A stretch of DNA of 64,000 bases from Burkholderiales bacterium. GTDB taxonomy: Bacteria > Pseudomonadota > Gammaproteobacteria > Burkholderiales > SG8-39. The notes under the pieces are model-generated. The model saw nothing but the letters and a program-made list of their open reading frames with translations, did not search any database and was not told the origin of the DNA. The first letter of the stretch is position 1. Each line of letters begins with the position of its first letter. Positions 9,717 to 18,078 of the stretch are shown in pieces. The stretch is from positions 2,503,157 through 2,567,156 of the forward strand of contig JAOSJV010000001.1 of assembly GCA_027493935.1 (NCBI GenBank), written 5' to 3'. Position numbers and translations under genes: made by a program.

Positions 9717-10063
9717 TCAGCGCGGTGGGCCGCCGCGTCGCCGGTCGCGATCGCCGTAGACGTCGCGGCCGTGGTTGCGTATGTCGCGGCGCAGCTGCTG
9801 ACGCTCGTCGGGCGAGAGCGGGGGCATCCCCGGCGCACCTCGCCGCGCTCGCGCATCGTCTGCTGGCGGCGCTGCTCCATCGCCTCGGCGCGCTCACGCT
9901 CGAGCTGGCGCGCACCGGCGTCGCGCGGCGCGCGCTCGCCGCTGCGACCGGGTTGTGCCGACGCACCGGGCGCGATGCCGCAGAGCGCGAGCGCGAGCAG
10001 CGCAGCGCCCGCGATCATCGCGACCCGCGCCTTCTTCCCCGGCTTCGTCGCCACTGCCTTCAC
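9717..10063 (-). CDS. Small secreted protein, LSPDER motif (frame broken)
   Basis: This unrecognised protein of about 115 residues has an N-terminal hydrophobic signal segment ending at ALA/AQP, then an Arg/Glu-rich helix. The frame changes at the G/C run near 9829; one extra G gives a C-terminus reading PPLSPDERQQLRRDIR, NHGRDVYGDR and a stop at 9717. That tail matches the unit LTRDERKDLHQDL...YG found twice in the neighbouring upstream protein, so the two are likely related. LTxxE/R-helix patterns recall CpxP/Spy-type periplasmic proteins, but this is only a resemblance. Confidence 0.6.
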
Positions 10064-10101
10064 TGCCCCGCTCCAGCGCTCATGCGCCCCGCCGGCGCAC
10101 C

Positions 10102-10686
10102 TCAGTTCCGCCGCTCGTCGTCGTGCTTCTCGCCGTAGATCGCGCGGCTCGCCTCGTTCAGATCCTGATGCAGATCCTTGCGCTCGTCGCGCGTGAGCGC
10201 GCCGTCGGACCTGTACTCGCGCTCCTCGTGGCGGATCGCGCGCTGCTCCTGGCGCAGGACCTGCGCCTCGTCGCGCGTCAGCTCGCCGGAGCGCAGGCCC
10301 TGCACGATTCTATTCCCTTGGTTGTGCTGGCGCTGGTTGACGCCCGGGTCGCGCAGCGCCGCCCGCGGACGGTCCTGCGCGTCGTGCTTCTGGCCATAGA
10401 TGTGCCGGCTCGAGCGGTTGAGGTCGTGGTGCAGGTCCGCACGCTCGGCGCGGGTGAGAGTGCCGTCGGCGCGGTAGCGCGCCTCCTCGCGCCGGATGTG
10501 GCGCTGTTCGGCCCGTAGCCCGCGCGCCTCGCGGCCGGTGAGCTCGCCCGAGTTGACCCCCTGCTGAATCCGGGCGTGCTGGTTGTGCTGACGCTGGTTG
10601 ACCCCCGGCCCGTGCGGGCCGGCAAGCGCCGCGACCGGCGCGGCGGCGAGGATGGCGGCGAGCAGCTTGATCTTGAACCCATGCAT
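10102..10686 (-). CDS. Secreted protein with two tandem ~75-residue repeats
   Basis: This 194-residue exported protein starts at 10686 with AGAGGAG 7 bases upstream and a clear signal peptide (KIKLLAAILAAAPVAALA). The mature part is two copies of one unit: PGVNQRQHNQ, SGELT, EA--LR-EQR-IR-EE--YR-DG, LTR-ER-DLH-DL, SR-IYG-KHD. The second copy begins near residue 108 after a short linker. The units are strongly charged and probably helical. I do not recognise a named family with confidence. It is divergent from an OmpR/EnvZ-like pair about 250 bp away, suggesting an envelope protein under that control, which is an inference. Confidence 0.75.
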   Translation of the reverse strand: MHGFKIKLLAAILAAAPVAALAGPHGPGVNQRQHNQHARIQQGVNSGELTGREARGLRAEQRHIRREEARYRADGTLTRAERADLHHDLNRSSRHIYGQKHDAQDRPRAALRDPGVNQRQHNQGNRIVQGLRSGELTRDEAQVLRQEQRAIRHEEREYRSDGALTRDERKDLHQDLNEASRAIYGEKHDDERRN

Positions 10687-10933
10687 GACGATGCTCCTCT
10701 CTGACCTGAATGTACGGTTGCCTCGATCTGCCGGGAGGTTTCCCGGCCCCCTTCTTCGACGGCTGCCTTCTTCGCCCCCGGGCAGCGCATGCGCCGCACT
10801 GTACGGGCCGCGTGTAAGCGGTCTGTGAGGCGGGGGCCGCACTTTGTAACGCTTTGTTGCGGGCGACCCGGCGGCAAAGTTCCGTTACGAGTCCCTGGCT
10901 CGGGGCGCCGGGCGGGGCTAGGATTCGACCCGT

Positions 10934-11665
10934 ATGAGCGAGCAAAAGTCCCGCATCCTGGTGGTCGACGACGATCTGCGCCTGCGCGACCTCCTGCAGC
11001 GCTACCTCGGCGAGCAGGGCTTCGCCGTGCGCACGGTGGCCGACGCCCACGCCATGGACAAGCTGCTCGGGCACGAGCGCTTCGACCTGATGGTGCTCGA
11101 CCTGATGCTGCCCGGCGAGGACGGCCTGTCGATCTGCCGGCGCCTGCGCGGTACCAGGAACTCCATCCCGATCGTCATGCTCACGGCCAAGGGCGAGGAC
11201 GTCGATCGCATCGTCGGGCTCGAGATGGGGGCCGACGACTATCTGCCCAAGCCGTTCAACCCGCGCGAGCTCGTCGCGCGCATCCACGCGGTGCTGCGCC
11301 GGCGCACCGCGCCGGGGCCGCCCGGCGCGCCCACCGCCGACGGCGGCACGGTGAGCTTCGGCGGCATGACGGTGGACCTCGCCAAGCGCACCCTGACGAA
11401 GAACGGCCGGGAGGTCTCGCTCACCACCGGCGAGTTCGCCCTGCTCAAGGTGCTCGCCACGCATCCGCGCACGCCGCTCTCGCGCGACAAGCTGATGGAG
11501 CTCGCGCGCGGGCGCGAGTACGAGGTGTTCGACCGCGCGATCGACGTGCAGGTCTCGCGCCTGCGCAAGCTCGTGGAGCCCGACCCGGCGAAGCCCGTCT
11601 TCATCCAGACCGTCTGGGGGTTCGGCTACGTGTTCGTTCCCGACGGCGGCAGCCCCGGGCAGTGA
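10934..11665 (+). CDS. ompR: OmpR-family response regulator
   Basis: This 243-residue two-component regulator has a receiver domain (residues about 7-118) with acidic pocket DDD at 12-14, phospho-acceptor Asp56 in LMVLDLMLP and Lys106 in PKPFNPREL. A winged-helix Trans_reg_C domain follows (about 140-235), with LTTGEFALLK and the GFGYVF end. It is closest to OmpR by sequence and partner. The stop overlaps the GTG of the histidine kinase by 4 bp (GTGA), so the two are translationally coupled. Targets are unknown; the divergent repeat protein is a candidate. Confidence 0.92.
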   Translation: MSEQKSRILVVDDDLRLRDLLQRYLGEQGFAVRTVADAHAMDKLLGHERFDLMVLDLMLPGEDGLSICRRLRGTRNSIPIVMLTAKGEDVDRIVGLEMGADDYLPKPFNPRELVARIHAVLRRRTAPGPPGAPTADGGTVSFGGMTVDLAKRTLTKNGREVSLTTGEFALLKVLATHPRTPLSRDKLMELARGREYEVFDRAIDVQVSRLRKLVEPDPAKPVFIQTVWGFGYVFVPDGGSPGQ

Positions 11666-12962
11666 GGTTCGGGCCCCGCAGTCTGCTGTGGCGCACGTTC
11701 GCGCTGATCGCGCTGCTGATCGTGGTGGCGCTCGCGGCGTGGGTGGCGATCTTCCGCGCCGCCGAGCAGGCGCCGCGGGTGCGCCAGACCGCGCAGATGG
11801 TCGCGAGCGTGGTGAATCTGACGCGCACGGCGCTGCTGACCGCGGCGCCCGACCTGCGCCGCGAGCTGCTGCTGGAGCTCGCCGCGCGCGAGGGTATCCG
11901 GATCTACCCGGCCGAGCCCGGCGACCGCGTGGCGCTGCTCGACGCAAGCTCGCCGCTCGGCGCGCTGCTCGACCGTGAGATCCGGGGCAGCTCGGACCGG
12001 ACACGCGCATCGCGCTCGAGATCGAGGACCTGCCGGGGTTCTGGGTGAGCTTCCACATCGCCGAGGACGAATACTGGGTCATGCTGCCCCGCGAGCGCGT
12101 CGAGCGCCAGCTCGCGCTGCAGTGGCTCGGCTGGGCGGCGCTCGCGCTCGCGCTCGCCCTGCTCGGCGCCTACCTGATCGCGTTCCGGATCAAGCGCCCG
12201 CTGCGCTCGCTCACCCGCGCCGCGCTCGAGGTGGGACGCGGCAGGAACCCGGCGCCGGTGGAGGAATCCGGGCCGGAGGAGATCCGCACCCTCTCGCGCG
12301 CCTTCAACCAGATGTCGCGCGACCTGGCGCGGCTCGAGACCGATCGCGCGCTGATCCTGGCGGGCGTCTCGCACGACCTGCGCACCCCGCTCGCGCGGCT
12401 GCGCCTGTCCATGGAGATGAGCGGCGCCGATCCGTCGCTCAAGCAGGGCATGGACGCCGACATCGACGAGATCGACCGCATCATCGGGCAGTTTCTCGAC
12501 TTCGCGCGCGGCGAGGGCGGCGAGCCGCCGCAGCCGCTCGACCTCGCCGCGCTCGCGCGCGAATGCGTGCGGCACTACCGCGAGCGCGGGCACGCGGTCG
12601 AAGCGGACCTCGAGGCGGTGCCCGAGATCGAGGGCCGCGCGCTCGCGCTGCGCCGGATGATCGTGAACCTGGTCGACAATGCGCTGCGCTACGGGGAGAA
12701 GGACGTGGTCGTCGCAACCCGCACCGCGGGCCGCGCCGCGCTCGTCGAGGTGCGCGACCGCGGGCCGGGGATTCCGCCCGCCGAGATCGACCGCCTCAAG
12801 CAGCCCTTCACGCGGCTCGAGGCCGCGCGCAGCGGGCACGGCGGCTCGGGGCTCGGCCTCGCGATCGTCGATCGCATCGCGCGCATGCACGGCGGCACCT
12901 TCGACCTCGTGCCGCGCGACGGCGGCGGACTCATCGCGCGCGTGACGCTGCCGATGCGCTGA
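11662..12962 (+). CDS. envZ: EnvZ-like sensor histidine kinase (frame broken near 11985)
   Basis: This is a membrane sensor kinase of about 434 residues. The GTG at 11662 overlaps the regulator stop. TM helix 1 is near residues 10-30, followed by a periplasmic domain of about 110 residues, then TM helix 2 (LGWAALALALALLGAYLIAF). Next come HAMP, the H box GVSHDLRTPLARLR, the N box NLVDNALRYG and the G box GSGLGLAIV. The frame shifts at the G run 11984-11987; one added G joins the periplasmic domain to the rest. The pair probably senses envelope conditions such as osmolarity. Confidence 0.9.
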
Positions 12963-13017
12963 GCGGCGGCGATGGCTCCTGGTCCCCTCCTTCTGTTCCT
13001 CGCTTACCCCTTGCCTC

Positions 13018-14151
13018 TCACCCTCCCGCCGCCCGCTCGCTGACATCCACCCGCGCGAGCACCCTGCGCACGGCGTCGATCACGCGCGCGGCGGGCATTT
13101 CCTCCAGGCAGTCGCTGCGACTCGCGACATGCCGCTCGCAACCCTCGAGCATGCACGGCACGCACCCGCGCGCGTGCACGCCCTGCAGCAGCGTCACGTT
13201 GTTCACGGTGCGGCTGCCGCGGAGGTCGAACGGGCTCGCCGCATCGTCGTAGCCGCGCGGCCAGGGCCCCCAGCGCACCGGGCTCGACGGCCCGAAGAGC
13301 GCGATCGTGGGCGCGCCGGTCGCCGCCGCGAGATGCGTCGTCGCGGTGTCGGGGCCCACGTACACCGCGGCGCGTGCGATCAGGCAAGCCACCTGGGCGA
13401 ACGTGAGGCGGCCGGCCAGGTTCACCGTCCCCGCGGGAAAATCGCGCGCGACGCGCCCGATGTACTGATGCTCCTCCGGCGCGCCGCTCCCAGTCAGCAC
13501 CACCCGGAGCCCCTCGCCCGCGAGCCACTGCGCGAGCTCTGCCCAGCCCGCCGCGGTCCACTGCTTGTAGCGAAACTTCGGGTAGAGGTGCAGGACCGCG
13601 CAGCGCGCATCGCGCGCCTCGAACGGGAGCGCCGCGGCGACCGCCTGCTCGTCCTCGGTGCGCCAGCTCGCCGACACTTCCGCCTGCGGCGCGATTCCGA
13701 GCGGGCGCGCGAGCGCGAGGTTCTGCGCGACCGCGTGCGTCCCGCGCTCGTCGAACGGCACCGCGTGCGTGAGAAGCGCGCGCTTCCACGCGTGCTTCAG
13801 GCCCGGCAGCGCAGCGCCGACGCGTGCGCGGCCGGCTAGCCAGGCGTAGAGCGTCGGCCGGTCGCCGGGCAGAGCGCTCACCGCGAGGTCGTAGCGGCGG
13901 CGGATCCGGCGCACGAGCGCGCGCTGCTCGCGGAGCGTCGCGCGCTCGGGTACGGTCAGCAGCGTGCGCAGGTCGGGGTTGCGCGCCAAGATACCCTCGG
14001 TGCCCGCGAAGACGAGGACGTCCAACGCCGCCGCGGGCCATGCGCGCTTCAGCGTGCGCAGCAACGGTGTGGCCAGCAGCACATCTCCAATGCGGCGCGT
14101 GACGATCACCAGGATCGTGCGCGGCGGCACCGCGAGCGAAAGCCGTGACAC
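13018..14151 (-). CDS. Glycosyltransferase family 9 (heptosyltransferase-like)
   Basis: This is an ADP-heptose:LPS heptosyltransferase-type enzyme of 377 residues, with a GT-B fold. The N-terminal domain opens with ILVIVTRRIGDVLLATPLLR, and the C-terminal domain holds the donor-binding GPDTATTHLAAATGAPTIALFG motif near residue 265. It resembles RfaQ/WaaQ-type core heptosyltransferases that act on the cytoplasmic face of the inner membrane. It lies 12 bp downstream of a family 2 glycosyltransferase, as the last gene of a three-gene run with an LPS core look. Confidence 0.88.
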   Translation of the reverse strand: MSRLSLAVPPRTILVIVTRRIGDVLLATPLLRTLKRAWPAAALDVLVFAGTEGILARNPDLRTLLTVPERATLREQRALVRRIRRRYDLAVSALPGDRPTLYAWLAGRARVGAALPGLKHAWKRALLTHAVPFDERGTHAVAQNLALARPLGIAPQAEVSASWRTEDEQAVAAALPFEARDARCAVLHLYPKFRYKQWTAAGWAELAQWLAGEGLRVVLTGSGAPEEHQYIGRVARDFPAGTVNLAGRLTFAQVACLIARAAVYVGPDTATTHLAAATGAPTIALFGPSSPVRWGPWPRGYDDAASPFDLRGSRTVNNVTLLQGVHARGCVPCMLEGCERHVASRSDCLEEMPAARVIDAVRRVLARVDVSERAAGG

Positions 14152-14163
14152 CGTTGCCCGCCG

Positions 14164-14982
14164 CTACACGCGCGCCGCGTACTGGTCGAGGCCGGCGTCG
14201 GCGCGCACCCGGTCCGAGCGCAGCAGGTCCTCGAGCCGGCGCCGGTTCTCGGCGAGCCGCGAGCGGTCGTTCTCGCGGTGCCAGAGGTGCAGCACCGGCG
14301 CCGCGAAGCGCGCGCTCTTGTGCCGCACGCCCGCGTGCAGGAGCCGGATCACGAGGTCGGAGTCCTCGAGGCCCCAGCCCGCATAGCGCTCGTCGAGCCC
14401 GTTCACGCGCGCGAGGTCCGCGCGCCAGGCGGAGAGGTTGCAGGTCTTCGCGCCCTCCCAGCGCGCGGCGCCGCGCTTGCGCCATGCACCGTCGGGCAGG
14501 CGCACGAGCGGCAGCCAGCGATTGACGTCGCGCCGGAGCCACGCCGCCAGCCACCGCGCAAGGCCCCAGCGGTGCACCGGCAGCCGCTGCGCGAGCAGGC
14601 GCCGCGTGAACGCCTCCGAGAGCAGCACGCGGTTCGCCGAGAGGAACCAGCCGGGCTCGACGAGCCGGCGGTGTTGCGCGACGAAGTCCGGCGCCGGGAT
14701 GCAGTCGCCGTCGGTGAAGATCACGTACTCGGCGGCGGTGAGCGCGAGCGCCTTGTTGCGGATCGCCGCCGCGCGAAAGCCCGCGTCCTCCTGCCACACG
14801 TGGCGCACCGGGAACCGCGCGCGCGGCGCGAACGCGCCGAGGACCGCGCGTGTCTCAGGCCCCGAGCCGTCGTCGGCGGCGATCAGCTCGAACTCCGGAT
14901 CGGTCTGCGCGAGGTAGCCGTCGAGCACCGCCGCGAGGGCGTCGGGCCGATTGTACGTGGTGACGACGACCGCGATCAGCAT
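14164..14982 (-). CDS. Glycosyltransferase family 2
   Basis: This 272-residue family 2 glycosyltransferase has a GT-A fold. The N-terminal nucleotide site reads VVVTTYNRPDALAAVL, and the metal-binding DxD box is TDGDCIP near residue 93. The C-terminal part, GLDERYAGWGLEDSDLVIRL, is the Glyco_transf_7C (galactosyltransferase-like) acceptor motif. It lies between a family 2 and a family 9 enzyme in one orientation with gaps under 15 bp. It probably adds a sugar to LPS core or another surface glycan; donor unknown. Confidence 0.88.
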   Translation of the reverse strand: MLIAVVVTTYNRPDALAAVLDGYLAQTDPEFELIAADDGSGPETRAVLGAFAPRARFPVRHVWQEDAGFRAAAIRNKALALTAAEYVIFTDGDCIPAPDFVAQHRRLVEPGWFLSANRVLLSEAFTRRLLAQRLPVHRWGLARWLAAWLRRDVNRWLPLVRLPDGAWRKRGAARWEGAKTCNLSAWRADLARVNGLDERYAGWGLEDSDLVIRLLHAGVRHKSARFAAPVLHLWHRENDRSRLAENRRRLEDLLRSDRVRADAGLDQYAARV

Positions 14983-14988
14983 CGCCGG

Positions 14989-15779
14989 CTATTTCGGCTC
15001 CCGCCGCAGCGGCCCCTGCGCGGGCTCGCGCCACGCGCGCGCCTGCTCGAAGCGCTTCGCATAGCGGTAGAAAGTGCCCTCGAAGTTGCCGAGCGCGATG
15101 ACGAAGCCGGCCCAGCCGTCGAGAAAGCCGCGCTTGAAGAGGTAGTGCTTCACGAACGCCCACAGCCCGTGCGCGAGCGCAGCCGGCATCCCGACGCGCC
15201 GCCCGGCGAGCTTCTCCGCACCGAGCGAGGAGTAGCGGTTCATCTTGCCGATGACCTCGTCGAGGTTGCGGAACGGGAACTGCCAGATCGCATGCGCGAG
15301 CCGCCCGGGGGCGTCCGGTCAGCATCTCGTAGCCCTCGTGCACCGGCTCGAGCGTGTAGCGCATCGCGCCCTTGCGGAAGAGCTGCGGCTGGCGGAAGTT
15401 CGGGTACCAGCCCGAGCCGCGGATCCAGCGGCCCATGAAGAAGTTGCGCCGCGGCACGAGGTAGGCGTCGTGCGCGGGCTCGCCGCCGAGGAGCGCGAGG
15501 ATCTCGTCGCGCACCTCGGGCGTGCACCGCTCGTCGGAATCGAGGCTGAAGATCCACTCGTGCGTGCACGCCTCGATCGCGCGGTTGCGCAGCGCGCCGA
15601 AGCCCTCGAACGGGACCTGCACCACGCGCGCGCCCAGCCGCGCCGCGCGCGCCGCGGTGTCGTCGGTGCTGTGCGAGTCGGCGACCAGCACCCTCGTCGG
15701 CCCACAGCACGCTCGACACCGCGGCCTCGATCTTCTCGGCCTCGTTGTAGGCGATGATGTAGGCGGTGATCCGCTTCAT
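14989..15779 (-). CDS. WaaE/KdtX-like glycosyltransferase (two frame breaks)
   Basis: This family 2 enzyme of about 263 residues is similar to WaaE/KdtX, which adds glucose to the first heptose of LPS core. The start at 15779 gives MKRITAYIIAYNEAEKIEAA. The frame shifts near 15693, where removing one G gives WADEVLVADSHSTDDT, and again in the C run about 15307-15313. Both sites are short G/C runs. Key motifs are FSLDSDERCTPEV and FRKGAMRYTLEPVHE, with C-terminal KHYLFKRGFLDGWAGF typical of the family. It is the first gene of the glycosyltransferase run. Confidence 0.85.
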
Positions 15780-15954
15780 GCGCGCGCGCCGCGGTCCGGC
15801 ATGCGCGCAATTATGCCCGGAACGCCGCGCCGGCCCGCAGCACCGGCTCGCGCGCGGCGAGCTCACCCCGAACGGGCGACCCGCGGGGTCTGACGGCGAA
15901 TGCGGCGCGGTCCCGGACTCCCGCGCGCGCGGGAACGGCGATCAGGCCGCAGGC

Positions 15955-16110
15955 TCAGCGGCCGTCGGGCGCGCGCCGCTCCGCGCTGCTGCGGGGCGCA
16001 GCCAGACGGCGCGCGCGGCGCGGTTTCGGCGCGCCGAACACCCAGCGCAGCGAGAGAAGGAAGAGGAGCAGCAGCCCGACGAGGGCGATCAGGTTTCCGG
16101 TGGAGGACAA
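15955..16110 (-). CDS. Possible small single-span membrane protein
   Basis: This short frame encodes about 51 residues from a TTG at 16110 preceded by GGAAGA. It has one hydrophobic helix (NLIALVGLLLLFLLSLRWVF) followed by a strongly basic tail (KPRRARR). The pattern of one span plus a positive cytoplasmic tail is typical of small membrane proteins. There is no recognised family and the start is uncertain (an ATG in frame lies at 16167). A non-coding spacer with a hydrophobic chance frame is the alternative. Confidence 0.35.
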   Translation of the reverse strand: MSSTGNLIALVGLLLLFLLSLRWVFGAPKPRRARRLAAPRSSAERRAPDGR

Positions 16111-16244
16111 CGTCGTTCTTCCGCAGATGGGGTGCCGAGGATACCGCCAGCCGGGCCGCCGGTACACGGGCTTTACAAAGCGTTACATGCCCCCTCGCAC
16201 GGGCGGCGGCGCGCCGACCGCCCCCGTGCTTCGGCGGCGGTGCC

Positions 16245-16794
16245 TCACTCGACCGCACGCCATTCGGCCTCCACCGCGTAGTCGCTGCCCGCGGGGCCCG
16301 TGTGCGAGCGCACCAGCGCGAATCCGCAGCCGCGCCAGGCGACCGGATCGAGGCGCGGCAGCGCGCGCGGGGGGCTGCCCTTGCGCAGGAGCGTCACGTG
16401 CGAGACGAACGGCTTCTCGTCGAAGCGAAATCCGGCGGCGCCGAGCGCCGCGCGCAGGTCCACGACCATCGCCCGCAGCGCTTCGGGCGTCTCGCTTGCG
16501 CCGGCCCAGGCGATGCGGTTGTGCGTCCAGTAGCCCTGCTGGTCGAGCACGAGCTCGAACGCGCGCGGCGTCACGCTTCCGGCGGCGGCCTTCAGCCCCG
16601 GCAACCGCCCGCCGTCGGTGTCGCCGAGGAAAGCGAGGGTGACGTGCAGATTCTGCGGCCGCGTCGTCCGCCCGCCGCACGCCTTGTGCAGCGCGCGCGC
16701 CCAGGCCGCGAGCGCATCGCGCACCGCGTCGTCCGGCCACAGCGCGAAGAAGAGCCGCAGGCCGGCGCCTCCGGCCGCCCGCGGGCGCCCGCCC

Positions 16795-16814
<20 letters not shown>
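16245..16814 (-). CDS. thpR: RNA 2',3'-cyclic phosphodiesterase (ThpR/LigT)
   Basis: This is a 2H-superfamily enzyme of 189 residues. The two catalytic H-x-T-x motifs are visible as HVTLAF (near residue 57) and HVTLLRK (near residue 140), each in a symmetrical half. Family members cleave 2',3'-cyclic phosphates on RNA or act as 2'-5' ligase in vitro. The start at 16814 overlaps the end of ispF by 20 bp. An internal start nearer [11 protein letters not shown] (residue 19) would give the usual family length and is quite possible. Confidence 0.85.
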
Positions 16815-17276
<462 letters not shown>

Positions 17277-17280
<4 letters not shown>

Positions 17281-17969
17281 GCCGGCCCTCCGGCAAGCAG
17301 CGCCTCGGCGACCGCGACGTCCTCGGGATAGGTCACCTTGAGATTGCGCGCGGAGCCGTGCACCAGGCGCGGCCGCAGGCCGAGCGCCTCGACTGCCGCG
17401 GATTCGTCGGTCACCTCGCCCGTCGCGCCGAGCGCGCGCATCAGCACGCCGTGGCGGAACATCTGCGGCGTCTGCGCCTGCCACAGTCCGTCGCGCGGCT
17501 CGGTGCGCGCGATGCGCGCGCCGTCGGCGGTGCGCTTCAGCGTGTCGGCCACCGGCACGGCGAGGATCCCGCCGACCTCGTCGCCTGCGAGCGCGTCGAT
17601 CATCCGCGCCAGCGTCGCCGCCTCCAGGCACGGCCGCGCTGCGTCGTGCACGAGCACCCAGTCGTCCGGATTCGCGGCGTCGGCCATCGCGACCAGCCCG
17701 TTCATCACGCTGTCGCGCCGCCGAGGCCCGCCGCAGAAGAGCGGCGCCACGCGCTCGCCGAGTGCCGACCAGTCGAGCTCGGCGAAGCGCCGGTCGTCGA
17801 CCGCGAGCACGACGAACACGAGCTCGACCGCGGGGTGCGACGCGAGCGCGCGCGCCGCGTGCACGAGCATCGGCTGCCCGGCGATCGGGGTGTACTGCTT
17901 GGGTGTGTCGCCGCGGAAGCGCACGCCTGCCCCGGCGGCCGGGATCAGGCCGAAAAGCCGCGCTGTCAT
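17277..17969 (-). CDS. ispD: 2-C-methyl-D-erythritol 4-phosphate cytidylyltransferase
   Basis: IspD transfers CMP from CTP to methylerythritol 4-phosphate in the MEP isoprenoid pathway. It has 230 residues. The CTP-binding loop reads [19 protein letters not shown] near the N-terminus; then come [20 protein letters not shown] and QTPQMFRHG, with TDESAAVE near residue 183. It is the first gene of ispD-ispF-thpR, divergent from mfd with a gap of about 110 bp that holds the promoters of both. Confidence 0.95.
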
Positions 17970-18003
17970 GGGCAGTTAGCTCGGTTTGTGCGGTGCGAGG
18001 CCG

Positions 18004-18009
18004 TATAAT
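18004..18009 (+). promoter_or_regulatory. Perfect -10 box upstream of mfd
   Basis: TATAAT lies in the ispD-mfd divergent spacer. The matching -35 window (about 17981-17986) is poor. If used, transcription starts near 18016, which places the in-frame codons before it outside the message and favours the downstream GTG at 18079 as the mfd start. Confidence 0.55.
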
Positions 18010-18078
18010 AGCGGCCTTGAACCGCCCGCGTCCCTTCTCGCCCCGCCCGGCCTTGCCCCTGCGGCCGGCGGCCTAGTC

